Source of the DNA: Pelobacter propionicus DSM 2379 | GTDB lineage: Bacteria; Desulfobacterota; Desulfuromonadia; Geobacterales; Pseudopelobacteraceae | DNA: 64,000 nt | NCBI RefSeq assembly: GCF_000015045.1 | Contig: NC_008609.1 | Location: 3,076,001 to 3,140,000, forward strand | Direction: 5' to 3' | Shown: positions 18,649 to 27,965 of the stretch, in pieces | Numbering within the stretch: the first letter of the stretch is position 1 | How the letters are laid out: the number at the start of each line of letters is the position of its first letter | The notes under the pieces: model-generated | What the model was told of the DNA's origin: nothing | Database searches by the model: none | The model's input: the letters and a program-made list of their open reading frames with translations, nothing else | Translations under genes and position numbers: made by a program

Positions 18649-19461
18649 ATGCTGATAAACAAAAAAATCGGTTTCATCGGCGGCGGCAACATGGCCGAAG
18701 CCATCATAAAGGGACTCCTCGCCGATTCTTTCCGGGCGGACGCCATCATGGTTGCCGAGCCACAGGAACAGCGCAGAAAATCCCTCTCCTCCACCTACGG
18801 CATCGGGACCAGTGACAGCGGATCCGCCGTGGCCGGCCAAGCCGATATCGTCATCCTGGCCATAAAACCCCAGATGGCCGCCGGGGTGCTGAGCGATCTG
18901 GAACCGGCAATCCCGGCGGACAAACTGGTCATCTCCATCATGGCCGGAATCCCCACTACCTACATTGAGGAATCACTTGCCAGCGGCGTGCGGGTGGTTC
19001 GGGTCATGCCCAACACGGCGGCACTGATCCAGGCGGCAGCCAGCGCCATCTGCCCGGGGAGAAAAGCGGACGACAGCGATCTTGCCACCGCGACCGAGAT
19101 TTTCTCCCGCGTCGGAGCGGTGGTCACCACCACGGAAAAACTTATGGACGCGGTCACCGGGTTGTCCGGCAGTGGGCCGGCCTATGTTTTCAGTTTTATC
19201 GAGGCACTCTCCGATGCCGGCGTCAAGAACGGTCTGGCGCGGGACGTGTCGCTGAAACTGGCCGTACAGACCGTGCTGGGGGCCGCACGCATGGTGGACG
19301 AGACCGGAGATCACCCGGCCCTGCTGAGGGAAAAGGTAACCTCGCCCGGCGGCACGACCATCGCAGGCCTGCACACCCTGGAAAACGGCCGCTTCCACGG
19401 CCTGGTCATGGATGCCGTGGACAGCGCCTGCGCCAAATCCCGGGAACTGGCCGGAAAGTAG
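18649..19461 (+). CDS. proC: Pyrroline-5-carboxylate reductase
   Basis: The 270-aa product has the N-terminal Rossmann motif IGFIGGGNMAEAI and the C-terminal dimerisation domain with VTGLSGSGPAYVFSFIEAL, and ends with the signature VTSPGGTTIAGL. It makes proline from pyrroline-5-carboxylate with NAD(P)H in the cytoplasm. Length and motifs are normal. It lies three bases after the transporter gene, so proline synthesis is carried on the hopanoid transcript. No terminator was found after it. Confidence 0.95.
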   Translation: MLINKKIGFIGGGNMAEAIIKGLLADSFRADAIMVAEPQEQRRKSLSSTYGIGTSDSGSAVAGQADIVILAIKPQMAAGVLSDLEPAIPADKLVISIMAGIPTTYIEESLASGVRVVRVMPNTAALIQAAASAICPGRKADDSDLATATEIFSRVGAVVTTTEKLMDAVTGLSGSGPAYVFSFIEALSDAGVKNGLARDVSLKLAVQTVLGAARMVDETGDHPALLREKVTSPGGTTIAGLHTLENGRFHGLVMDAVDSACAKSRELAGK

Positions 19462-19719
19462 CTCCGACACCATTTGACCTGATTCGCAGATGTTGCTGTC
19501 GTTTCAAGACAGTATCTACCCTGGTCCGTCGTTGTTCCCAGCGTGATAACGCTGAATGCAGCCGCCGCCCCCGACCTGTGGGGTGAATTTACGGCTGCAG
19601 CGCAACGGGGCGTGGAACAACGGGATCGGGGGATACGCTGAAACAAAGAACAGCGTCACCTGCCGAATGTAGTTCATTACATGCAATCAGCATGACATAG
19701 TCCACGTGGAGGTATCCCA

Positions 19720-20559
19720 ATGTTTGAGGTTTTGAGCAACGAAGCTCTCACCCCCGTGCTTCACCGCATGGTTATCAGGGCCCCGCGGGTAGCTGCGGTC
19801 CGCAAACCGGGGCAATTCGTGATCATCCGTGCTGCCGAGGGCGAAGAGCGCATTCCCCTGACCATCGCCGACGCCGACGCGGAAGCCGGCACCATAACCC
19901 TTTTTATTCAGGCGGTGGGTGCATCCACCCGCTTTATCGTCTCCGTTCCCGTCGGCGGTTCGCTGCGCGACGTAGCCGGTCCACTGGGCATGCCGACCCA
20001 CATCGAAAAGTGGGGACGCGTCGCCTGCGTTGGGGGCGGAGTGGGGACTGCCGTTCTCTATCCGCTGGCCAAGGCCCTGGCCCAAGCGGGAAACGATGTG
20101 ACCACCATCATCGGCGGACGCAGCGCATCCCTGATCATCCTCAAAGACGAACTGGCCTCCTTCTCCAAACAGCTCCTGGTCACCACCGAGGACGGCAGCA
20201 TGGGACGCAAGGGATTCGTCACCATGGAACTTTCCGACATGATGGCTGACCCGGCCACCTGTCCCCAGGCTGTCTTCGCCATTGGTCCGGTTCCCATGAT
20301 GCGGGCAGTGGCCGAACTCACCCGCCCTCAGGCCATACCGACCATTGTCAGCCTCAACCCGATCATGATCGACGGCACCGGCATGTGCGGCGGCTGCCGG
20401 GTGCTAGTGGACGGTGAAACCCGCTTTGCCTGCGTCAATGGTCCCGAGTTTGACGCCCACAAGGTAGATTTCGCCAACCTGATCGATCGTCTCGGCACCT
20501 ACCGTGAACATGAGGCCGCATCCGCAGAGTGCCGGCTGAAACAGGAGGTGAAGCCATGA
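19720..20559 (+). CDS. nfnA: Electron-bifurcating transhydrogenase small subunit NfnA-like
   Basis: The 279-aa product has a ferredoxin reductase-type FAD domain (RAPRVAAVRKPGQFVIIRA), an NAD-binding domain (VACVGGGVGTAVLYPLAKAL) and a C-terminal [2Fe-2S] site (GMCGGCRV...FACVNGPEFD). Size and order match the NfnA subunit, which binds NAD(H) and the bifurcating partner FAD. It overlaps the large-subunit gene through ATGA. The same proteins are often annotated sulfide dehydrogenase or dihydroorotate dehydrogenase electron-transfer subunits, an alternative name rather than a different fold. Confidence 0.85.
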   Translation: MFEVLSNEALTPVLHRMVIRAPRVAAVRKPGQFVIIRAAEGEERIPLTIADADAEAGTITLFIQAVGASTRFIVSVPVGGSLRDVAGPLGMPTHIEKWGRVACVGGGVGTAVLYPLAKALAQAGNDVTTIIGGRSASLIILKDELASFSKQLLVTTEDGSMGRKGFVTMELSDMMADPATCPQAVFAIGPVPMMRAVAELTRPQAIPTIVSLNPIMIDGTGMCGGCRVLVDGETRFACVNGPEFDAHKVDFANLIDRLGTYREHEAASAECRLKQEVKP

Positions 20560-21965
20560 CAGCCGATATGACCATCAAGGAGCGACTGGCCATCAAGCGG
20601 GTCCATATGTCCGAGCGGGATGCCGGGGAGCGGAGCAGGGCCTTTGTCGAGGTAAACCAGGGGCTCTCCCTGGAGGACGCTATCCGCGAAGCCCAGCGCT
20701 GCCTGCAGTGCAAGACGCGTCCCTGCGTGGCGGGATGCCCGGTCAGCGTTTCCATCCCTGAATTCATCGCCAAACTGGCCGACAACGACCTGGTGGCAGC
20801 TGCCCGCATCCTGCGCGGCGACAATGCGCTTCCCGCAGTCTGTGGCCGGGTCTGCCCCCAGGAAACCCAGTGCGAGGAGAAGTGCGTCTGCGGGATCAAG
20901 GGAGATCCGGTCGCCATCGGCTATCTGGAGAGGTTCGTCGCCGACTGGGCCATGGAACACTCCGACCAGCTGGAACAAGAGATACTGCCCCCGCCCACCG
21001 GCAAGCGGGTCGCCGTTGTCGGCAGCGGCCCCGCCGGCTTGACCGCGGCCGGAGAACTGGCCCGTGCCGGACATGACGTGACCATCTTCGAGGCACTGCA
21101 CGACACCGGCGGCGTCCTGCGCTACGGCATCCCCGAGTTCCGTCTGCCCAACGACATCATCGACGCGGAAGTCAATTGCCTGCGTACCCTGGGCGTCAAG
21201 ATCGAGCTCAACGTCATCATCGGCAAGACCCTGACCCTGCCCCAGTTGCAGGCCGAATTCGACGCCCTCTTCATCGCCAATGGCGCCGGCCTGCCGGTGA
21301 TGCTCAACATTCCCGGCGAAAACCTGAAGGGGGTCTATGCGGCCAACGAATACCTGACCAGGGTCAACCTGATGGGAGCGGGGCGTTCCCAAGATGCCGC
21401 CACGCCGATCATTAAGGGAAAGAACGTTACGGTCATCGGCGGCGGCAACACGGCCATGGATTGCGTACGCACCGCCAAGCGCCTGGGCGCCGAGCGGGCC
21501 ATGATCGTCTACCGTCGCACCGAAGCGGAAATGCCGGCCCGTGCCGAGGAGATCAAGCACGCCAAGGAGGAGGGGGTGGAGTTCCTGCTACTCACCGCTC
21601 CAGTGGCCATCCTCGATGAAAACGGCTGGGTCGCGAAACTTTCCTGTCAGCATATGGAGTTGGGGGAACCGGATGATTCGGGTCGGCGCAGACCGGTTCC
21701 GGTGGACGGCGCCTATTTCGACCTGCCGGCCGACGTGGTGGTCAACGCCATCGGCACCCGGGCCAACCCGCTGCTGACCGCCACCGCCCCTGATTTGAAG
21801 CTGAACCGCTGGGGCAACATCCAGACCGATGAAAACGGCTTGACCAGTCTTGAAGGTGTCTTCGCGGGCGGAGATATCGTCAGGGGGGGGGCCACGGTGA
21901 TCCTCGCCATGGGTGACGGGAAGCAGGCCGCGGCGGCGATAAACCGCTATCTGGCATCAAAATAG
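20556..21965 (+). CDS. nfnB: Electron-bifurcating transhydrogenase large subunit NfnB-like (GltD-type)
   Basis: The 469-aa product starts at ATG 20556 behind AGGAGGTG. Its N-terminus has two cysteine groups for [4Fe-4S] clusters (CLQCKTRPCVAGCP and CGRVCPQETQCEEKC). It then has a first dinucleotide fold (VAVVGSGPAGLTAAGEL) and a second (VTVIGGGNTAMDCVRTAKRL). This is the glutamate synthase small-subunit fold. With NfnA it couples NADPH oxidation to NAD and ferredoxin reduction, or the reverse. No glutamate synthase large subunit is nearby, which favours Nfn. A run of nine G near 21892 lies in the coding region. Confidence 0.88.
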   Translation: MTADMTIKERLAIKRVHMSERDAGERSRAFVEVNQGLSLEDAIREAQRCLQCKTRPCVAGCPVSVSIPEFIAKLADNDLVAAARILRGDNALPAVCGRVCPQETQCEEKCVCGIKGDPVAIGYLERFVADWAMEHSDQLEQEILPPPTGKRVAVVGSGPAGLTAAGELARAGHDVTIFEALHDTGGVLRYGIPEFRLPNDIIDAEVNCLRTLGVKIELNVIIGKTLTLPQLQAEFDALFIANGAGLPVMLNIPGENLKGVYAANEYLTRVNLMGAGRSQDAATPIIKGKNVTVIGGGNTAMDCVRTAKRLGAERAMIVYRRTEAEMPARAEEIKHAKEEGVEFLLLTAPVAILDENGWVAKLSCQHMELGEPDDSGRRRPVPVDGAYFDLPADVVVNAIGTRANPLLTATAPDLKLNRWGNIQTDENGLTSLEGVFAGGDIVRGGATVILAMGDGKQAAAAINRYLASK

Positions 21966-22006
21966 CGCCACAAAAACAAAAACAGCATTTTATCCGCTTG
22001 ATCTAC

Positions 22007-22038
22007 ACGGGACTGCCGCAGGGCATGTCCCGTTTTTT
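22007..22038 (+). terminator. Terminator of nfnAB
   Basis: ACGGGAC at 22007-22013 pairs with GTCCCGT at 22027-22033, followed by five T. It lies 42 bases after the stop of the large-subunit gene. Confidence 0.85.
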
Positions 22039-22079
22039 ATGCGCGGGCATCTATGGGAGGAGGCGTGAGGGGCATTTGG

Positions 22080-22358
22080 TCAGAATTCGAAATCAAGAAA
22101 CTGCAGGGCGACCTTGGATGCATCCAGGCGGGCAACCCTGGCGGGATACTGGCCGGGGCATACCTTGGGGTCACTGCAGAGCATCAGGCCGCACCTGTCT
22201 CCAAGATGAATCTGGGACGGGAACGACTCATCGCACTGAACCAGCACGCCGGAAATGGATATATTCTCCAGCTTGCAGGTATAGCTGTTGCCATCAAAAA
22301 CCAACAGGCAGCGGTCATTGCAAGCTACTCTCGTTCCGCGGCGAACTACATTCTGCAT
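22080..22358 (-). CDS. PilZ-domain protein
   Basis: The 92-aa product starts at ATG 22358, because GGAGG lies seven bases upstream, inside an alternative ATG at 22370. The sequence shows the two PilZ signature parts for cyclic di-GMP: RRGTR (RxxxR) near the N-terminus and ENISISGV (D/NxSxxG) about 22 residues later, followed by a short beta-barrel. There is no other domain, so it would act as a stand-alone c-di-GMP adaptor. It lies between convergent nfnAB and a small Cys-rich gene. Confidence 0.85.
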   Translation of the reverse strand: MQNVVRRGTRVACNDRCLLVFDGNSYTCKLENISISGVLVQCDESFPSQIHLGDRCGLMLCSDPKVCPGQYPARVARLDASKVALQFLDFEF

Positions 22359-22483
22359 GTGAGCCTCCATTCAAAAGCCGTCCAATTCACGCACTATTTT
22401 TAATACTGTAGCACATTTCGAGCAATTGAGTCATCCACCCGCGCAGCCAGAAGTATCGCCCAAATTCCCCTACTGATGGACAT

Positions 22484-22684
22484 TCAGCCAGCTTTATCGT
22501 TTGTGGCTATGGGCTCAGCATCAAGGGCATTGAGGTGGTTATAGAGTTCGATCTGCTCAGCCAGGGAGAGCTTGCGCCGACAGCAGGCATCACGGTTCAG
22601 ACAGAGACGGCAGCGGTCATCCGAACACCACTGACAGAACGTGCAATCGGGACAGGGATGTTTTTTCGTCGTCTGGTTATCCAT
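22484..22684 (-). CDS. Small cysteine-rich protein (66 aa)
   Basis: The product carries nine Cys in two close groups (CPDCTFCQWC and CRLCLNRDACC), likely to bind zinc or an iron-sulfur cluster, followed by a helical tail. AGGAGG lies eight bases before ATG 22684, which supports a real gene. I do not recognise the family. It precedes the PilZ gene on the same strand with a gap of 125 bases. Confidence 0.65.
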   Translation of the reverse strand: MDNQTTKKHPCPDCTFCQWCSDDRCRLCLNRDACCRRKLSLAEQIELYNHLNALDAEPIATNDKAG

Positions 22685-23020
22685 CAGTAGTCCTCCTTCA
22701 GTTTGGCCATCCCCCGCCAGAATCCGCGCAACCGCTCTCCCCCTTTCGGCATTACACGAAAAGAGTGAGGATCACAGACATGTTTTCTTTTTAAAAAACC
22801 AATTGCGCCACACTCACTAGCGGTTCAACAACCCCATGACCTATCTCTATCAGTTTTACGCTTGACAACTATAAAACAATATTCTAATGTTTTTAAAACG
22901 TTCTGTTACAATTATTATTTATTGACTAATATCAGCAATAATGATAATTTGCGCGTTTTCTTTTGGTCTCGAACCAAACACAACATAACACACCTTTATT
23001 TAGTACAACAGGATACCATC
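22685..23020 (+). promoter_or_regulatory. AT-rich promoter region upstream of the IclR-type gene
   Basis: This 336-bp gap is much richer in A and T than its surroundings. Candidate promoter parts are TTGACA at 22862 and, closer to the gene, TTGACT (22922-22927) with GATAAT (22943-22948) at a short 15-base spacing. The frame from TTG 22862 is open into the regulator, but no Shine-Dalgarno supports it. Confidence 0.4.
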
Positions 23021-23803
23021 ATGGCAAGAAAAGAAAAAACGGAATACCTCATCCAAGCTGTCTCCCATGCATTGGATCTTCTGGAGCAATTCCACGGCGA
23101 TGTGGACGAACTGGGTGTCACCGAACTCAGCAAGCGACTCAAGCTCCACAAGAACAACGTTTTCAGGCTACTGGCAACCCTTGAATCGCGCGGCTACATT
23201 GAGCAGAACAAGGTGACCGAGAACTATCGCCTGGGGCTCAAGACGCTGGAACTGGGACAGACTTTCATCCGTCAAATGGGACTCTTGCGTCAATCCAAAC
23301 CAATATTGGAATCACTGGTCAGGGAATGCAACGAGACAACCTACGTAGCGATCCTCAAGGACTTCAACATCATCTATCTGGATGCCGTCGAAACGAGCAT
23401 GACGGTGCGGGTCGTTCCCCGAGTCGGTTCATGGCTGCCAGCCTACTGCACCGCCGCCGGCAAAATCCAGATCGCCCACATGAGCGACGAGGAACTTGAG
23501 AATTACCTCGACTCACACGAACTCAAGGCATTTACCAACAATACCATCACCAACCGTGAGACCCTCAAGAAGCAGCTCAAACAGGTTGCCGAGCAGGGCT
23601 ACGCCATCGACGACGAGGAACTGGATATCGGCGTCAAATGCGTAAGCGCGCCCATACGCGATTACACCCGCCGCATCATCGGGGCGGTCAGCATCTCCGG
23701 CCCTTCCATGCGTTTTGACACGGATCGCATGGAGAAGGAACTGATCCCGCTGACCCTGAAGGCATCCGAAGAGATCTCGGCCAAACTCGGTTTCCAGAAA
23801 TAG
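23021..23803 (+). CDS. IclR-family transcriptional regulator
   Basis: The 260-aa product starts at ATG 23021. A winged helix-turn-helix (about residues 10-70) shows VTELSKRLKLHKNNVFRLLATLESRGYIEQN. The C-terminal effector-binding GAF-like domain shows TTYVAILKDFNIIYLD, PRVGSWLPAYCTAAGKIQIAHM, and DIGVKCVSAPIRDYTRRIIGAVSISGPS. IclR proteins repress or activate small-molecule catabolism genes in response to a ligand. No target gene is adjacent, and the ligand cannot be inferred. The Shine-Dalgarno is weak (AGGA). Confidence 0.92.
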   Translation: MARKEKTEYLIQAVSHALDLLEQFHGDVDELGVTELSKRLKLHKNNVFRLLATLESRGYIEQNKVTENYRLGLKTLELGQTFIRQMGLLRQSKPILESLVRECNETTYVAILKDFNIIYLDAVETSMTVRVVPRVGSWLPAYCTAAGKIQIAHMSDEELENYLDSHELKAFTNNTITNRETLKKQLKQVAEQGYAIDDEELDIGVKCVSAPIRDYTRRIIGAVSISGPSMRFDTDRMEKELIPLTLKASEEISAKLGFQK

Positions 23804-23829
23804 GCTCAGAGGAAAGCAGATATACGGAG

Positions 23830-23855
23830 AGGCGGCCCCAGGGTCGCCTTTTTCG
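23830..23855 (+). terminator. Terminator after the IclR gene
   Basis: AGGCGGCC pairs with GGTCGCCT around a CCAG loop and is followed by a T run, 27 bases after the stop. Confidence 0.8.
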
Positions 23856-23925
23856 TTTACCAACGGATACAATGCGCCCCACACCAGCGAACAGTCATGG
23901 CAATCAGCCACAGGAGTGTATGCAG

Positions 23926-24117
23926 ATGCTGACCTACAGAGTCATAGAACTCAGCACGGTTACCGAAGAAACCATCCAGGATACGCTGAATGAACTGACA
24001 GCCCAGGGATGGAACTACGACGGTATGCAGTTCGCCATGCGCGACGCCAGCCGTCGCCCGGCAATGGCCTTCCTCCTCTTCACCCGCGACGAACCGGGCG
24101 AGAGTGACCCGTCATGA
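23926..24117 (+). CDS. Small protein, DUF4177-like (63 aa)
   Basis: The product MLTYRVIELSTVTEE... has a short alpha/beta pattern with LNELTAQGWNYDGMQFAM, which resembles DUF4177. AGGAG at 23912-23916 fits ATG 23926; ATG 23920 is also possible. Its stop overlaps the polA start through ATGA, so it is translationally coupled to polA. The function is unknown. Confidence 0.65.
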   Translation: MLTYRVIELSTVTEETIQDTLNELTAQGWNYDGMQFAMRDASRRPAMAFLLFTRDEPGESDPS

Positions 24118-26795
24118 GTCACGACGATACGCTCTACCTGGTCGACGGCTCGTCCTATATCTACCGGGCCTACTACGCCATCCGCCACCTCTCCTCCCCC
24201 ACGGGGCACCCCACCAACACCATCTATGGATTCACCCAGATGCTGCTGAAGCTCCTCAAGGAGCACCAGCCGAGACATGTGGCAGTGGTTTTCGATGTGG
24301 GGAGAGAAACATTCCGCACCGAACTGTACCCCGACTACAAGGCCAACCGCGCCGCATTGCCCGATGACCTGCGGGTTCAGATGGGGCCGATCCGCGACCT
24401 GGTGCGCGCCTTCAACATCCCGGCCCTGGAACTGGCCGGCTTCGAGGCCGACGACATCATCGGCTGCCTGGCCGCCCGCTTCAGCGCCACCGGCGGCAGG
24501 GTGGTGATAGTCACCGGCGACAAGGATCTGATGCAGATCGTCACCGAAAGGGTGACCCTGCTGGACACCATGAAGGAGAAGCGCTCCGCCATCACCGACG
24601 TTATCGAGCGCTTCGGCGTGGAACCGCGCCTGGTAACGGACATCCTTGGCCTGGCCGGCGACGCGTCGGACAACATTCCCGGCGTGCCGGGCATCGGCGA
24701 GAAGACCGCCATGAAACTGATCAGAGAGTATGGTTCCCTGGACCAACTGCTTGAACGCGCCTCCGAGGTCAAAGGAAAGAACGGCGAGAAGCTACGCGAG
24801 TTCCGCGACCAGGCCCTGCTGTCGCGCCGACTGGCCACCATCAGATGCGACGTACCGATCCAGGTGGAACTGGAGGAGTTAGCCAGCCAGGAGCCGGACC
24901 GGGAGGCGCTGAACACCCTCTTCCGCCTGTACGGGTTCACCACCCTGATCAAGGAACTGACCGGTCGTTCCACCCTCTCCAGCGAAGGTTACTGCACGGT
25001 CACAGCCCAGGAGGAGTTGGAGGAACTCGTCCATGCCCTGGAGAGGTCCGAAGAGTTCGCCATCGACCTGGAGACCACCAGCCTGGATCCCCGGGACGCG
25101 GAGATCGTCGGCCTCTCCTTCTCCTTCAGGGACCACCAGGCCTGGTATATCCCGGTGGGGCACACAAGCGATGCCGGCCTCCAGCCGGGCCAACTCCCCC
25201 GCGACCTGGTGCTGGAGCGACTGCGCCCGCAGCTGGAGAGCCCATCTCCCACCAAGATCGGCCAGAACATAAAGTTCGACATGCAGGTGCTGGCCACCAA
25301 CGGCGTCTCACTGAGCGGCATCCGCTTCGACACCATGCTGGCCTCCTATGTGCTCAACCCCTCCCGCCAGGGGCACGGACTTGACGCCCTGGCCCTGGAG
25401 CACCTGGGCCACCGCATGATCAGCTACGCGGAAGTAACCGGCAGCGGCAAGACGCAGAAAAACTTCTCCCAGGTGGAGATCGAAACAGCCTCGCGCTACG
25501 CCTGCGAGGATGCCGACGCAACCTGGCTCCTGCATCGAAAGTTCTCCCCGCTGCTGGCCGAGAACGGGGTTGAGGAGTTGTTCCATCGCATCGAGATGCC
25601 GCTGGTACCCATCCTGGCCGGGATGGAGAACCATGGCGTGCTGCTGGACATTCGACTGCTGGCGGATCTTTCACGCGATTTTTCCAGCCGCATGGCAACA
25701 CTGGAGGGGCGCATATTCCAGCTGGCGGGCACAACCTTCAACCTTAACTCCCCCAAGCAGCTGGGCGAAGTACTCTTCGAGCGCCTGCAGCTGAAGACCG
25801 GCAAGAAGACCAAGGGCAAGACCGGCTGGTCCACGGACAACGAGGTGCTCAGTTCCCTGGCCGAGGAGCACGAGATCGCCCGCCTGATCCTGGACTACCG
25901 CGGCCTGTCCAAACTGAAATCAACCTACAGCGACGCCCTGCCGCGCCTGGTGCATCCCCGCACCGGACGGGTACACACCTCCTACAACCAGACCGTCACC
26001 AGCACCGGCCGCCTCTCCTCATCAGACCCCAACCTGCAGAACATCCCCATCCGCAGCGACGAGGGGCGCATGATCCGGCACGCCTTCATCGCCCCGCCCG
26101 GGCATGTGATCATCTCTGCTGACTACTCCCAGATCGAGCTGCGCGTACTGGCCCACCTGTCCGGCGATCCGGTCTTCTGTCAGGCCTTCGAGCACGACGA
26201 GGACATCCACACCCGCACCGCCAGCGAGGTTTTCGGCCTGTTCCCCGAGATGGTCACAGCCGAGATGCGCCGCCAGGCCAAGACCATCAACTTCGGCATC
26301 ATCTACGGCCAGGGTTCCTTCAGCCTGGCCAGGCAGCTGGGCATCGCCCGCAAAACCGCCGAAGAGTTCATCAGCGCCTACAAGGAGCGCCATGCAAAGG
26401 CGGTTGGCTTCCTGGACGACTGCATCCGCCAGGCGGAGGAGCAGGGGTTCGTCACCACCATCCTGGGGCGGCGACTGCCCATTGCGGACATCACCAGCAC
26501 GAACGGCAACATCCGCGCCTTTGCCCAGCGCAACGCCATCAACTACCCGATCCAAGGTTCGGCGGCCGACATCATCAAGAGCGCCATGATCCGGGTGGAC
26601 GGCCGCATCCGCAGCGAGGGGCTCAAGAGCCGCCTGATCATGCAGGTTCACGACGAACTGGTCTTCGAGGTTCGGGAAGATGAGCTGCTGGCCATGGAGC
26701 TCTTGGTGGAGGAGGAAATGTCACGGGCGGTGGAATTGCGCATCCCGCTCAAGGTTGACATCAGCCACGGCGTTAACTGGAGCGAGGCGCACTGA
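24114..26795 (+). CDS. polA: DNA polymerase I
   Basis: The 893-aa product has all three domains. The 5' nuclease (about 1-290) shows YLVDGSSYIYRAYYA, VVFDVGRETFR and FEADDIIGCLA. The 3'-5' exonuclease (about 300-490) keeps its metal ligands in FAIDLETTSLD, NIKFDM and CEDADATW, so proofreading is expected. The polymerase domain shows SADYSQIELRVLAHLSGD, RRQAKTINFGIIYGQG and MQVHDELVFEV. It removes RNA primers and fills gaps in repair. ATG 24114 overlaps the preceding small gene. Confidence 0.97.
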   Translation: MSHDDTLYLVDGSSYIYRAYYAIRHLSSPTGHPTNTIYGFTQMLLKLLKEHQPRHVAVVFDVGRETFRTELYPDYKANRAALPDDLRVQMGPIRDLVRAFNIPALELAGFEADDIIGCLAARFSATGGRVVIVTGDKDLMQIVTERVTLLDTMKEKRSAITDVIERFGVEPRLVTDILGLAGDASDNIPGVPGIGEKTAMKLIREYGSLDQLLERASEVKGKNGEKLREFRDQALLSRRLATIRCDVPIQVELEELASQEPDREALNTLFRLYGFTTLIKELTGRSTLSSEGYCTVTAQEELEELVHALERSEEFAIDLETTSLDPRDAEIVGLSFSFRDHQAWYIPVGHTSDAGLQPGQLPRDLVLERLRPQLESPSPTKIGQNIKFDMQVLATNGVSLSGIRFDTMLASYVLNPSRQGHGLDALALEHLGHRMISYAEVTGSGKTQKNFSQVEIETASRYACEDADATWLLHRKFSPLLAENGVEELFHRIEMPLVPILAGMENHGVLLDIRLLADLSRDFSSRMATLEGRIFQLAGTTFNLNSPKQLGEVLFERLQLKTGKKTKGKTGWSTDNEVLSSLAEEHEIARLILDYRGLSKLKSTYSDALPRLVHPRTGRVHTSYNQTVTSTGRLSSSDPNLQNIPIRSDEGRMIRHAFIAPPGHVIISADYSQIELRVLAHLSGDPVFCQAFEHDEDIHTRTASEVFGLFPEMVTAEMRRQAKTINFGIIYGQGSFSLARQLGIARKTAEEFISAYKERHAKAVGFLDDCIRQAEEQGFVTTILGRRLPIADITSTNGNIRAFAQRNAINYPIQGSAADIIKSAMIRVDGRIRSEGLKSRLIMQVHDELVFEVREDELLAMELLVEEEMSRAVELRIPLKVDISHGVNWSEAH

Positions 26796-26857
26796 CTCGT
26801 GCCCTGGCTGTATGCCCCGCCCTCCTACCTTCTTCCCGTCACCACATCCCACAAACA

Positions 26858-26896
26858 GCCGCCGGGGAATGGCCGTACGGCCGTTTCCCGGCGGCT
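26858..26896. terminator. Long GC-rich hairpin after polA
   Basis: GCCGCCGGGGAA and TTTCCCGGCGGC enclose the further palindrome GGCCGTACGGCC. It lies 63 bases after the polA stop, but no T run follows on the plus strand. Termination or transcript protection is likely. Confidence 0.5.
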
Positions 26897-27075
26897 CCGT
26901 TGCTCCGCACTATCTTAGCCCTGCGCAACGCCCTCCCACCAGCATCCCCTCTTTACACGGACTTTTTCACCCCTTTTCCTGTCATGGCGTAGCGCTGTGG
27001 TAAACTCTCTGTACGGTTTCTGGTCGAAAATGTCCCCTCAACATTCCCCCTGCGGGTCCAGTGAAGGAGAGCGCC

Positions 27076-27798
27076 ATGAGAACGGAAGAACGGATCGTCA
27101 ACGAGGTCGCCGCGGCGCTGGAGCGGGAAACCAGCGTCAACCTGCACCGTTTTCCCCTGCAGCTCGGCTTTAGCGATGGAATCCTGACCATGGAGGGAGA
27201 GGTGGACCAGATCATGGCTAAGAAGAGGGCGCTGGAGGTGGCTGCCGCGGTGCCCGGAGTGGCGTGGATCGTGGACCGGGTCCGCCTCGCCCCTGCCTCG
27301 GCCATGGAGGACGGGGAAATCCGTGAGCACGTCTGCACCGCCCTGCTGGCGGATAACCAGCTTGCCTCCTGCGCCATCTGGGCCATGGTCAAGGGAAAGC
27401 CGGAAGTCATCCGCGAGACAGACCAGGCCATCGGCAGTATCGACGTGGAGGTAAGGGACGGGGTGGTGGTGCTGAATGGCGCCGTGACCAGCCTCTCCGC
27501 AAAACGGCTAGCCGGCGTACTGGCATGGTGGGTCCCGGGAAGCAGGGATGTGATCAACGGCCTGGATGTATCCCCCTCCCAGGAGGACAATGACGATGAG
27601 GTAGTGGACGCCGTCCGCCTGGCACTGGAGAAGGATCCCTTCGTCAATGCCAGCCAGATCAGGGTCAGCTGCGCGCACTACACCGTCACCCTTGAAGGGC
27701 TGGTCAGGAACGAAACCGAGCGGCGGATGGCCGAGGCTGATGCCTGGTACGTCTTCCGGGTCGACCGGGTCACAAACCTGCTGCGGGTCGAGACGTAG
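27076..27798 (+). CDS. Triple BON-domain protein
   Basis: The 240-aa product starts at ATG 27076, with AAGGAG upstream. It contains three BON-type repeats: residues about 5-70 (ILTMEGEVDQ..KKRALEVAAAVPGV), about 85-165 (DVEVRDGVVVLNGAVTSLSAKR) and about 175-240 (VTLEGLVRNETERRMAEADAW..RVDRVTNLL). BON domains bind membranes or outer-membrane-linked partners and occur in stress proteins such as OsmY. No signal peptide is seen, so this version is probably cytoplasmic or membrane-associated from inside. Confidence 0.8.
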   Translation: MRTEERIVNEVAAALERETSVNLHRFPLQLGFSDGILTMEGEVDQIMAKKRALEVAAAVPGVAWIVDRVRLAPASAMEDGEIREHVCTALLADNQLASCAIWAMVKGKPEVIRETDQAIGSIDVEVRDGVVVLNGAVTSLSAKRLAGVLAWWVPGSRDVINGLDVSPSQEDNDDEVVDAVRLALEKDPFVNASQIRVSCAHYTVTLEGLVRNETERRMAEADAWYVFRVDRVTNLLRVET

Positions 27799-27847
27799 CC
27801 CTGTCGAGACTCCGGAGTCGCCAGGTAGTTATTCAACATCTTCGTCA

Positions 27848-27885
27848 CAACGCCCCCACACCTGCTGGCAGGTGCGGGGGCGTTG
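27848..27885. terminator. Strong symmetric hairpin after the BON gene
   Basis: CAACGCCCCC-ACACCTGC and AGGTGC-GGGGGCGTTG pair almost completely around a short loop. It lies between convergent genes and probably terminates both transcripts, although the T run is absent. Confidence 0.6.
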
Positions 27886-27965
27886 CCACCCGTAGCAACG
27901 ACATGCCCGGCTTGACCGCCCTCACCTCCGGTCTGTCGTCGGCCCGGCCGCCTTCCCGGTCTGTT

